A stretch of 64,000 bases of DNA from JAUIAI01 sp963732405 (lineage in GTDB: Bacteria; Pseudomonadota; Gammaproteobacteria; Burkholderiales; Burkholderiaceae_E). This document shows, in pieces, positions 51,511 through 60,005 of this stretch (position 1 is its first letter; every line of letters starts with the position of its first letter). A model generated the notes under the pieces. It saw only the letters and a program-made list of their open reading frames with translations, ran no database searches and had not been told where the DNA came from. The DNA lies in the NCBI GenBank assembly GCA_963732405.1, contig CAVSZG010000001.1:1736001-1800000 (forward strand). Reading direction: 5' to 3'. The translations under genes were made by a program, and so were the position numbers.

Positions 51511-54003
51511 CTACTGATGAGCCTTTATTTTCAATTCAATCGTGGACAATAATTCAGTCCCGTCCTTGATGAGCCATTCGAACTCTTTGTCGCTTCTCGC
51601 ATTCTTGTGGTCTTTCAATACTTGAAGCGATTCGTGAACTGCGTTACGGGCGTCATCGAATGCCGATTTGTCCTGCAATGCGATCGCTGCCTCAAGGCTG
51701 ACTTTGCCTTTCATAAGTAGCTGCTGGCTGTAGAAAGCTGGATCTGCTTCCGGCGATACCACTCTCCGTGCTTCATCGAAGGCATTGCTCGCCATCTGGA
51801 ACCTTTGAGCATTCGGCCACAGCCGGCCCCAGCTGAAATAGATCGCACCGAGCTCCGACTGTGCTTGAGCCCACGATTTCGTCGTCGTTTGCCGATCGAA
51901 AGTTGAGATGACCTGCGTCATCGTCTCAACAGCCCGATCAAAGGCCTTGACATCACGGTTCAGCGCCCCGACGTCTTTCCAAATCCCGCCAACGGAGCGC
52001 ATAGTTTGTGCCCAATTGTACGGAGCCGAATCTTTCGTGTGATAGGTGAGTATCTCTTCGTACGACCGAAGAGCTTGCTCCAGAAGACCCACATCGTTCG
52101 CTTGTCTCCCTTGCGTCCAAAATATTCCGGCCAGGTTGCCTTTTGCGGTCGCCCACAAGTTTCCATCTGACTCCTTCGTGACACGTTGAAGCACATCGCG
52201 ATAAATCTCTGTCGCTTCGTCCAAAGACCCAGGAGTGCTCGAAATACTAGATTGCCTACGATAGGCAACGGCAGTGTTCATTCGAGAAGCCAGCCAATTC
52301 TTAAGGTCTTTGTCTGGATCCAACAAATTGGTAGCGCGCTTGTAGGCGTTAGTTGCTGCATCAAGCATCGGCGTGTCTCTACGTCGCGAACCAAGGTCCA
52401 ATTGAATGTTGCCCAGGTCAATCAATGAGTTGGCAATCAATCCTGAATCGCCGACTTCCTCTGCCACGTCGAGCGCGAGTTGCCCAGACGACGCAGCACT
52501 CTCAAGCGTCTTAGTTTCCACCGAGCGCTTCCCTAGTTCGTAGAGCACCGTGGAAATGCCGGCATGTAGCGATACAAACTGCCGCGGTGCTGATCCCCGA
52601 TTAACTTGAGGAGCAACTTGCCTCAGTAGTTCGAGGGCGCTGTTCAGTCCAGCGTTACTAATGCTTTGTTGGCCCTGTTGGCGAAGACCTTGTACCGCTG
52701 CCAGCGCAGTATCCAAAGCGAGATCACTAAACTCCTTTGCAACGGCAAGCTGTGTATTGGTTGCATATTCGGTCATCGAGCCATCGCCCGATAGCACTCC
52801 TGCCCTTGCCATCATTTGGGCGGATGAAAGACGATAGACAGCGCCAACTGGCTGCCAGCCTGCTTGCAGAGCAGCCTCCGCAGCATTCCTAAACGCAAAC
52901 GCAGCCTCTTTGAGCCTATTCTTAGAGGCGAGTTCAGACGCTTCAAGTACAAGGCTCGATGATGCAGCGAGCAGAGGGACGCTTTGGGGATCTAGTCGAT
53001 CTGCGAACGGACGTATGGCTTGTGCTACACGGGCAAAATCGATCTGAGCCTCTTCTGGCCGGCCTGAGATAATCGCATTCGCCGCGTGGGATTGTCGATC
53101 ACGCAATAGGTCTGCTATTTGGCCCAGCTGCAACAGAACAAGCGACAGCCTCGCTCGCTTCTCCGCCGCATCCGACAGCTGGCGGCGTATGTCACCGTCC
53201 GATACGTTGACCTGTGCAAGCTCGGTCAATAGCTGGTCAACAGTTTCATCAGCGAGACCAAGCGAAATTCCCAGCTCCGCAACAAACGTCGACCGCGCCT
53301 TGGCGTCCTTATTCAGGATATCTTGTATCTCGCCTACGCCGGCCTTCTTTACGACTTCGTCAATAAGCTGCATGACTTCCTCCGCTTTCGGACCGCAGTC
53401 AACATCAATAACATCAACATTGACTGTCCCGCCTTGTACGGTGCATCTGGCTACGAGTCGGTGAGCGTCTTTCTCAGGCGTTGTGACTGGGGGGGCAATT
53501 GCTAAGGCAACGCGGCTAGAGAACGCAGACGACGGACTTGATTCGCCGATATGCTTCGCTTTACTGTCTTTCGGCACAGTGTCCGGGGTAACCTCCAATG
53601 CCACCCGAAAGTCGTCGGGTCTGTCATTCGATTGCCTTTTTGAATCAAACTCGTTGGCGTCTTTTCTGAGGGAGCCTAGTAGTGCAACCAATGCCTGGTT
53701 CGTGAGTCCAAGTCGGTCGGCGCCGCGTTTCATGGCTTCGGGGTCAATATCTCCGCCGCGCAAATCTTTAATTCCGATGTCTGCCAGCGTGTTGCGAAGA
53801 ACCTCTTCAACGCCGGCATTATCCAGCCCGCAGCGCACTCGCACCACGTTGCTTTGGATGTTTTCGCGTGCCAGCACCGCACATTCCGAGATCAGTTTTA
53901 TACTTTCGTTCGCCACAGTTTTCGGGGTCTTGAGATAGCTCCCCGCTGCGTACCCAACTAATGCTGCTGCCGCGATACCGAGTGGCACCATAATGGATCT
54001 CAT
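51511..54003 (-). CDS. Signal-anchored alpha-helical repeat protein (TPR-like)
   Basis: The product is 830 residues. The N-terminal hydrophobic stretch (about residues 4-22) acts as signal or anchor. A middle region contains two similar segments around Ala-Val-Leu-Ala-Arg and Val-Ala-Arg-Cys-Thr (near 42 and 180) that each end in a Cys and a Gly-rich turn, suggesting an internal duplication. The C-terminal 500 residues are helical pairs with TPR-like spacing (for example Ala-Ile-Tyr-Phe-Ser-Trp-Gly and Ala-Gly-Ile-Phe-Trp-Thr-Gln-Gly). The gene is convergent with the TIR gene. ATG at 54003 has GGAGG. Function unknown; a scaffold in the periplasm or at the membrane is likely. Confidence 0.7.
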   Translation of the reverse strand: MRSIMVPLGIAAAALVGYAAGSYLKTPKTVANESIKLISECAVLARENIQSNVVRVRCGLDNAGVEEVLRNTLADIGIKDLRGGDIDPEAMKRGADRLGLTNQALVALLGSLRKDANEFDSKRQSNDRPDDFRVALEVTPDTVPKDSKAKHIGESSPSSAFSSRVALAIAPPVTTPEKDAHRLVARCTVQGGTVNVDVIDVDCGPKAEEVMQLIDEVVKKAGVGEIQDILNKDAKARSTFVAELGISLGLADETVDQLLTELAQVNVSDGDIRRQLSDAAEKRARLSLVLLQLGQIADLLRDRQSHAANAIISGRPEEAQIDFARVAQAIRPFADRLDPQSVPLLAASSSLVLEASELASKNRLKEAAFAFRNAAEAALQAGWQPVGAVYRLSSAQMMARAGVLSGDGSMTEYATNTQLAVAKEFSDLALDTALAAVQGLRQQGQQSISNAGLNSALELLRQVAPQVNRGSAPRQFVSLHAGISTVLYELGKRSVETKTLESAASSGQLALDVAEEVGDSGLIANSLIDLGNIQLDLGSRRRDTPMLDAATNAYKRATNLLDPDKDLKNWLASRMNTAVAYRRQSSISSTPGSLDEATEIYRDVLQRVTKESDGNLWATAKGNLAGIFWTQGRQANDVGLLEQALRSYEEILTYHTKDSAPYNWAQTMRSVGGIWKDVGALNRDVKAFDRAVETMTQVISTFDRQTTTKSWAQAQSELGAIYFSWGRLWPNAQRFQMASNAFDEARRVVSPEADPAFYSQQLLMKGKVSLEAAIALQDKSAFDDARNAVHESLQVLKDHKNARSDKEFEWLIKDGTELLSTIELKIKAHQ

Positions 54004-55493
54004 CGTCGCCTCCGTATTTCAATGTGGAATAGAGGGCCGCCTACTGCTTCCGTAAGAACGACTAACTATCATCGGTCTTCGACTTACGCAACCTTGAGCA
54101 TGGCCTCGCTGGAATCTGAACGTTCTTATGACTGGGCTGTTGGAGATCAGGTCGCTCGCGACACGCGGCGCGCGAAGTCCAGGGTGCCTGCGTGTTACAG
54201 CTCGAGCTAAATTCGTACTGATCCAATGGCAGAGTCCTACGTCCTCACCACGGGACGAATCATCAGGCGGAGGTGACTGTTGCAGCCGACTCTGAATTCA
54301 CCTCGTTCTTAGCATACCTAGACTCTGCGAAAAGTCGCGAGTTTCGTAGCCCTGTGGGCTGCCATATGACTCTACTTTGGTCGCGAGTTTCGCGAGGCTG
54401 CTCGTAGTATCGAGACCGACCTCATGGAACTTTGCCCTCCAGATCGGTGACTTGAATCATCATTGACATTGGGATGCAGGATGGGCATCGGCAGTGCTCA
54501 TGGTTTCGCACCTTGCTTCGGCAAGATCGACCAGTCCAAATCCGTACGATGCATGTGGTGCCTAGTCCTCCTTTTTATGGTCGGACATGCCAATGCAATA
54601 CCCTTATATCGTACGAACTTGCGTCCCTCGCTTCTTCGTCATAGTTTGGTATTGACGTATTTCTGTTGATCGACACACCAGTCCCCTGCTGGTTTGGCCT
54701 GGATTGACCGACAGTACAGCGTAAGGCGGTCGATTCCCGTCGATTCGAGTACCCCGTTGGCTCATCAGTTCTCGACCAGGGTCAGCAACTCTTCCGCGAT
54801 CGGCTCGCCCAGTCCGGGCCCCAGACGATCTCGGCATACCAACGGCTGAACTCGGTTCGGATGACCGGGATATTGAGCCTGGCGTTCTCATCCGCGCTTT
54901 GGATCACCAGCGCCACTGTTTTGATGAATCCGCGTTCAAAGAGTGCCAAGAGTTCAGACTCCTCGCCCGCGCCGCGTCCTGGTCGCCGTCGATGGGCAAT
55001 CGATGGCGCGTTCGATTGCTTTCTCGACATCCCAGATGGCCGCCGCAGTAAATCACACCGATCCGTATCCCTATCCAGCCTTCGCAGTTCTCCGGCGACT
55101 GGTAAAGATCAACTGCCTGCAGAGTAATTTGGACAAGCGAACTCAGTGCGATGCGCCACATCAGCACGAGCGCATTTGTTCCCTTCCGATCGCCCAAGTA
55201 AGTGTCCGTTGGTTGCGGGGAAGATCAGGTAGGGCCGGTGCAGGCTTGTGATGAATCGGCTGCGCCACGTGAATGCGCGCGCGGCGCGTCTGGGCATCGC
55301 CTGCCTTCGGAAGCGAATGGGTTCGTGCAGCGGTCATAGTGCGGAGCACGGGCCGTCGCTAACTGGCCCGTGTCAGATGGGAACCCGACCCGGCTGGGCA
55401 GGGTGGTACAGCGGCAACTTGGTCCGTTCGCCCGTCATCGCCATACAATGCGAATGTACCCTGCGCCCGCCAATTCTTGTCCGAGGTCTTGCC
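54004..55493. other. Gene-poor, decayed interval
   Basis: Nearly 1.5 kb without an intact gene I can support. It holds a degraded minus-strand frame (54765-55030), scattered short frames, and a repeated GTCGCGAGTTTCG (near 54333 and 54380). It probably marks the right boundary of the accessory region. Confidence 0.6.
54765..55030 (-). pseudogene. Decayed ORF of unknown family
   Basis: A minus-strand frame with protein-like composition (Glu-Ser-Glu-Leu-Leu-Ala-Leu-Phe-Glu-Arg-Gly-Phe and Arg-Trp-Tyr-Ala-Glu-Ile-Val-Trp-Gly-Pro) continues after a frame change as Ile-Ala-Glu-Glu-Leu-Leu-Thr-Leu-Val-Glu-Asn and stops at 54765. Frames at the 5' end also shift. The family is not recognised. Confidence 0.4.
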
Positions 55494-56081
55494 GTGACAA
55501 CAAAATTCGCATTTCTCGACGCCTCTACGATCGGGTCAGGCGTCGTTATCGGCCGTCCGGCTTTCTAGCACGAATCGCAGCAGCATGACAGCACGGCACC
55601 CGACAAGATGCCCGCGTGCCTCGACGGTGTGAGCATCGCCCGATTCTGTTCCTTCAATCGCCCCATTCGCATCCTTGCCCGCTCGACGCAGGGTACTCTC
55701 GGTGCGGGCGCGATCGGCCAGGCCCTCGGCCGGGTTGGCCTGGCCATCGGCGTGACCGTCAAATACAATGGCGCGATTGCGAAAACTGAGCCGGCGGGAG
55801 GTGAACTGGTGTCACAGGAAGCCCTACGCGATATGGCCGACGTACTCAGCTGCCATCGCCCGTGCTCCGATGAAATCCGCGGAATGATCGGCGCCGGCAT
55901 CGATATGACCGCCACAGAACCTACTCCGCGCGATTCGGCCATCATGCAGCTGGCTCATCTGCCCAATGTCATCGCCACGCCGAGCGTCCGTGACATGCAG
56001 ACCTTGTGCGATCAGCTCATCGCCAACATCGACGGCTGGAAGTCCGGCGCGCCGGTCAACCTCGTTGTACCCGTAAGATGA
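55494..56081 (+). pseudogene. D-2-hydroxyacid dehydrogenase pseudogene with in-frame deletions
   Basis: A GTG-started frame reads Phe-Leu-Asp-Ala-Ser-Thr-Ile-Gly, then a TAG at 55566, and continues in the same frame. It then shows Gly-Ala-Gly-Ala-Ile-Gly (the NAD site), Asp-Val-Leu-Ser-Cys-His-Arg-Pro, Arg-Gly-Met-Ile and Gly-Ala-Gly-Ile-Asp. Compared with family members it lacks about 90 residues before the NAD domain and about 35 that include the catalytic Arg and Glu region. The conserved Thr-Pro-His is reduced to Thr-Pro-Ser. Its stop overlaps the next ATG (ATGA), so the start of the following gene still reflects the old operon. Confidence 0.8.
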
Positions 56082-57169
56082 TCCGGCCGGTCGTTCGCGT
56101 CGCCAACGTGCCGGCCGAACCGGTCCGTGCGGACCGGGTGCTGCCGCTGTCCCATCACGACATCCTGCCGCTGGTCGCGCCATTCTCACGGGTCGGCTGG
56201 CGGGTCGACCTGGCGGCGAGCCGGCGTGCCGATCGCCGGATCGAATTTGTGGCGCGCGCTCACGCGGCCGGCACCGCAACGCCCGCCCTGAACGAATCCT
56301 TGTCGCTGCATGTGCCACTTCGAGGGAGCAAGCGGCTGGTGCGCCGGCTGGCATTCGTCGGCGCAACCCGGCAGGCGGATGCATCGACCGCTGTCGAAGC
56401 GCCTGCCGACACATTGCCACTGCTTGCGGTGCTGACGGTCACGGGAGCCGATACCGGTGCCATGCTGGAACAACTGGAGCGTTTGCCGCCGGCGCGGCAG
56501 TTCGAGTGCGTCGATGGCGTGTGGCTGGCGCGCAGCTATCAGGTCGATCTCGACGACGATGCGGCCGCATCCGCGCCGCCCGTGACCCTGGTGTCGGCCC
56601 AGGCCCATGTGGCCGGCATCACACTCGACATCGATGCCCAGACAGACTACCCCCTGCTCCTGCAACTGGCCGCACCTGCCGGTGAGCTGTTGATGATTCC
56701 AGATGACCTGCTTGCGGTGATCGGTCGTCGGTGGCGGCCACTGCGCAACTTCGATTCGCACTGGCGTGGCACGATCGGCGTGAGCCAGAACGAACCGGCG
56801 CGCTCGCGCGAAAGCGAAACCCTGCTGCGTCGGACCATCGCGCACCTGGCGAGCACGCTGACCGAATCGCCGGCCCGCTTCCACGATCAGTTTCGCCGCC
56901 AGCGCTGGCGCGTGCTGCTGCGTCGACTGCAACCGTTGCTGGGCGTCTTGGTGCTGGTAGCGGCATCGATAGGCCTGGGGCAATATTCCATCGATGAAAA
57001 CTCGATCCTACGGGCGCTGATGTTGCACGCGCCGCCGCTGATGCTGATTGCCTTGTTCGCCATGCGCGAGATGCCACGCTTCGAGATTCCGTCCTGGCCG
57101 CGCCGGCTCGCGCAGCCGGCATGGCGTATCGTCCCGGCCCACGTGCCGGCGTCCGGCCGAACGGCATGA
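56078..57169 (+). CDS. Membrane protein in the MoxR/DUF2201 operon, unknown family
   Basis: The product is 363 residues. The first 290 residues are soluble, Ala/Arg/Leu-rich and without a known motif. Two hydrophobic helices at about 293-312 and 321-340 anchor the C terminus. ATG at 56078 overlaps the stop of the dehydrogenase pseudogene, and the last codons overlap the start of the MoxR gene (ATGA). It is probably a membrane partner of the AAA+ and VWA-like proteins that follow. I do not recognise the family. Confidence 0.6.
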   Translation: MIRPVVRVANVPAEPVRADRVLPLSHHDILPLVAPFSRVGWRVDLAASRRADRRIEFVARAHAAGTATPALNESLSLHVPLRGSKRLVRRLAFVGATRQADASTAVEAPADTLPLLAVLTVTGADTGAMLEQLERLPPARQFECVDGVWLARSYQVDLDDDAAASAPPVTLVSAQAHVAGITLDIDAQTDYPLLLQLAAPAGELLMIPDDLLAVIGRRWRPLRNFDSHWRGTIGVSQNEPARSRESETLLRRTIAHLASTLTESPARFHDQFRRQRWRVLLRRLQPLLGVLVLVAASIGLGQYSIDENSILRALMLHAPPLMLIALFAMREMPRFEIPSWPRRLAQPAWRIVPAHVPASGRTA

Positions 57170-58287
57170 CAGGCAATCCGATGAACATTCCGCCGGTATC
57201 GATCGCGACCGTGCGTGAAGCGCTGATCGAACAATTCGCTGATCCGGTACTCCGGCGCCGCGCCACCATGTTGTGGGGCACGCGCGGCGTGGGCAAGTCG
57301 TCGGTGGTGCAGCAGCTCGCGGCGCACTACGGTGTGCCACTGGTGGATCTGCGCCTGACCACCATCGAGCCGGTCGACATTCGCGGTGCCATCTATGCCG
57401 ACGACAACCAGCGCAAGACCGTCTGGTTTCCACCGGAATTCCTTCCCGCCGCCAACGAGCCGCAAGGCATTCTGTTTCTCGATGAACTCACGGCGGCCGA
57501 TCAGCGCTTGCAGATCTCGGCCTATTCGCTGATTCTGGACCGGCGGGTCGGTCACTACCATCTGCCCGATGGTTGGCAGGTTATCGCCGCGGGCAATGCG
57601 GCTTGGCACGGCGCGGTCAGCCACGACATGGGCACGGCACTGGCCGATCGCATGTTCCATTTTAATGTGCAGACGGCCATCGATGCGTTTCTGGATCATG
57701 CCGCCGCGCAGGGCTTCGCACCGGAAGTCATGGCGTATCTGCGGGTGCGGCCCGACCGGCTCGACGACACGCAGACCCAGCTCGCACAGGACCACCTCAT
57801 CGGCGCCAGTCCGCGCGGATGGGAGGATGTTTCCAATGTCTTGCGTTCGTCGTTGAGCGAACCGGTCCAGCGCGTGTTTGTGCAGGGTCGCCTCGGTGCG
57901 GCGAATGCCGCCGAGTTCTTCGGCGTGCTGCGCGAACTGCGTAGTGGCGCCGATGTGCTGCGCCTGATGCAGGCCGAACGCGGCGCGGCAACCGCCGCGT
58001 TGTTGCCGGTGTCACTGGACGGACTCTACGGGCTCGTCTATGGCCTGAGCGCCGTGGTCACGGACGCTGCTGCGATGTCCCGCGCGCTCGAGATCATCGA
58101 TCAACTCCCCGATGCGCGGGCCACGGTGCCGTTACCGGTGCGCGAGGCGCAGACGCTGGCCATGGAATTGCTGTTTCGCAAAGGCCTTGAGCGTGGGCTG
58201 GAAAGCGCCATTCTGGACAGTCCGGTGTATGCGCGCTATCTGCAGTCACGCGAAGCCGACGCCGAAGCCGGTGGCCCGCCGTCGTGA
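57166..58287 (+). CDS. MoxR-type AAA+ ATPase
   Basis: The product is 373 residues. Walker A is Gly-Thr-Arg-Gly-Val-Gly-Lys-Ser near residue 39, and Walker B is Leu-Phe-Leu-Asp-Glu near 104. A sensor is found in Ala-Ala-Gly-Asn and an Arg finger in Ala-Asp-Arg-Met. MoxR-like ATPases remodel or chaperone complexes and commonly partner with VWA-domain proteins, as here. The start overlaps the upstream gene by 4 bp and the end overlaps the VWA-like gene by 4 bp, so all three are translationally coupled. Confidence 0.88.
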   Translation: MTGNPMNIPPVSIATVREALIEQFADPVLRRRATMLWGTRGVGKSSVVQQLAAHYGVPLVDLRLTTIEPVDIRGAIYADDNQRKTVWFPPEFLPAANEPQGILFLDELTAADQRLQISAYSLILDRRVGHYHLPDGWQVIAAGNAAWHGAVSHDMGTALADRMFHFNVQTAIDAFLDHAAAQGFAPEVMAYLRVRPDRLDDTQTQLAQDHLIGASPRGWEDVSNVLRSSLSEPVQRVFVQGRLGAANAAEFFGVLRELRSGADVLRLMQAERGAATAALLPVSLDGLYGLVYGLSAVVTDAAAMSRALEIIDQLPDARATVPLPVREAQTLAMELLFRKGLERGLESAILDSPVYARYLQSREADAEAGGPPS

Positions 58288-59564
58288 ACCCGCCAGGCCC
58301 GTCATCGCCGGTACACGTGCATCGGGGTACGCGCGCTGTGCAGCGCCTGCTGGAATACGCGCCCTCGACCGGAAGCCTGGCCCTCTGGATGCACCACGTC
58401 GATGACGAACGCGCCGCCGAAGGCCTGGTCGACAACGATGGCAACACCATCCGCTACGGCGAGCGTTTCGCCTACCTGAGCCTGGCTCGGCAGACCGGCC
58501 TGGTGGCGCATCAGGTCTTGCACGTGGCACTGCGGCACGCGCCGCGCTTCGCCGCGTTGCAGCGGCAACTGGGCCAGGCCGATGCTCAGCTGTTCAATCT
58601 CTGCGCTGACGCCATCGTGAACAGCGCCCTCGATCATCTCGGCTGGCTGGAGCTGCACGATTCCCTGCGTCTGGAGGCTATCCTGGCGAATGTGCTGGGC
58701 GCCTCGCCCGGCCAGGCGTCGGCGCTGCTCGAATGGGACGTCGAGCGACTGTACCGGGCGATCGATGACCGACGCCCCGACCACGAGACCGCCCACGCGG
58801 CGCAATCCGGTGCGATGCGCGATGGACCGCGGGCCGGCCGGGTACGCATGATGGGCCACGATGTCTTGCGCGACCTGCAGCCCGCACCGGCCGGCGACCG
58901 GCCCGAGACCGAGGTCGAGTGCGCCCGCGAATGGCATGAGCGCCTGGTGCGCGGACATGCCGACGATGGCGACCATTCGCTGCTGCGGGTACTGCTGGGG
59001 GACCTGCCGCGCGTGCGTACGCCCTGGGAGCAGTGGCTGCGCACCCGGCTGGCCCACGGCTTGTCGCTGCGGCCGACCGTGTCCTGGTCGCGGCCGTCGC
59101 GCTCCTGGCTGGCCAACCGGGGGCGCCTGGGCAACGGGCGGCGCATGCCCTGGGAGCCGGGCATGGTGGCGGGCCGGCGCAGTTGCCGGCTGGCCATCAT
59201 GGTGGATGTGTCCGGATCCATCGCACCGCTGCTGCTGGAGCGATTCGCGCGCGAGATCGACGCCATCACCCGGCGTACGGAAGCCACTGGCGTGCTCATC
59301 GTGGGTGACGACCGGGTCCGCCATGTGGCGGCATTCGAACCCGGGCGCAGCCGGATCGGGGAGGTCACGGTGGCCGGCGGCGGCGGCACCGATTTTTCGC
59401 CATTGCTGGAAGAGGCGCAGAACTGGCGTCCCGACATCGGCGTTTTTCTGACCGACCTGGACGGACCAGCGGCCTATCGGCCGCGCTTCCCGGTGTTGTG
59501 GGCCGTCGTGGGTGATGCCGGCACGGTGGCGCCGCCGTTCGGTTCAGTGGTCGCGCTCGATTGA
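58284..59564 (+). CDS. DUF2201-type protein with VWA-like domain
   Basis: The product is 426 residues from a GTG that overlaps the MoxR stop. The N-terminal half resembles the DUF2201 metallopeptidase-like domain, but its zinc motif reads His-Gln-Val-Leu-His-Val-Ala-Leu-Arg-His, with Gln where Glu is needed. It is probably inactive as a peptidase. The C-terminal half is VWA-like, with the metal-site motif Val-Asp-Val-Ser-Gly-Ser near residue 310 and Gly-Gly-Thr-Asp near 373. It is the client or adaptor of the MoxR ATPase. A short inverted repeat (GTCGCG ... CGCGAC) surrounds its stop codon. Confidence 0.82.
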   Translation: MNPPGPSSPVHVHRGTRAVQRLLEYAPSTGSLALWMHHVDDERAAEGLVDNDGNTIRYGERFAYLSLARQTGLVAHQVLHVALRHAPRFAALQRQLGQADAQLFNLCADAIVNSALDHLGWLELHDSLRLEAILANVLGASPGQASALLEWDVERLYRAIDDRRPDHETAHAAQSGAMRDGPRAGRVRMMGHDVLRDLQPAPAGDRPETEVECAREWHERLVRGHADDGDHSLLRVLLGDLPRVRTPWEQWLRTRLAHGLSLRPTVSWSRPSRSWLANRGRLGNGRRMPWEPGMVAGRRSCRLAIMVDVSGSIAPLLLERFAREIDAITRRTEATGVLIVGDDRVRHVAAFEPGRSRIGEVTVAGGGGTDFSPLLEEAQNWRPDIGVFLTDLDGPAAYRPRFPVLWAVVGDAGTVAPPFGSVVALD

Positions 59565-59589
59565 CGCGACGAACGCCACGATCGCCCCT

Positions 59590-59853
59590 TTACCCATCAA
59601 CGCCCGTACGATCCGGGCAATGAGTCTGTGGCCCGGCCTGTGAACCGCACTGTCTCTTGAGAATCGCCGGCACGGGCGAGATCGCGCTGATGTCGACAGT
59701 GACAGCACTGCCCGGCTGGCGGGTTTCTGCAGTGGCTTCAGAATCCGCGCTCGACGCAGGTCGGCTGCTGTCCGTGCCGCCACCACCGCAGGCGCTCAAA
59801 GCCGACAACATAAGCGCCGCGAACCCAAACCTGGACAAGCACGCCCAGGTCAT
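59590..59853 (-). CDS. Small lipoprotein, possibly truncated
   Basis: The product is 87 residues. The signal peptide Phe-Ala-Ala-Leu-Met-Leu-Ser-Ala-Leu-Ser-Ala-Cys ends in a lipobox, followed by four Gly. The rest is a Ser/Thr/Ala-rich low-complexity stretch and a short Cys-containing tail. Its small size and lack of a folded domain suggest either a linker-like lipoprotein or a truncated gene. It converges with the DUF2201 gene and follows the large cytochrome gene in orientation, with about 150 bp of empty sequence between. Confidence 0.55.
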   Translation of the reverse strand: MTWACLSRFGFAALMLSALSACGGGGTDSSRPASSADSEATAETRQPGSAVTVDISAISPVPAILKRQCGSQAGPQTHCPDRTGVDG

Positions 59854-60005
59854 CGACAAGTGATCAGATTTTGCGGCCAAGGCTGACTCCGTTGCGCGTT
59901 GCCGCCGGACGGTTGGTTCCGGCAGATGAACGGCATATTGGGGTCAGCGGTGGCGAAATCCGAGGTACTGCGTCACGAGTCGATCCGGTTTGTCGATTCG
60001 CGCGC

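Noticed and set aside
54022..54669. Short plus-strand frames in the gene-poor interval
   Set aside because: No ribosome site, domain or signal peptide supports them, and stop density is high.
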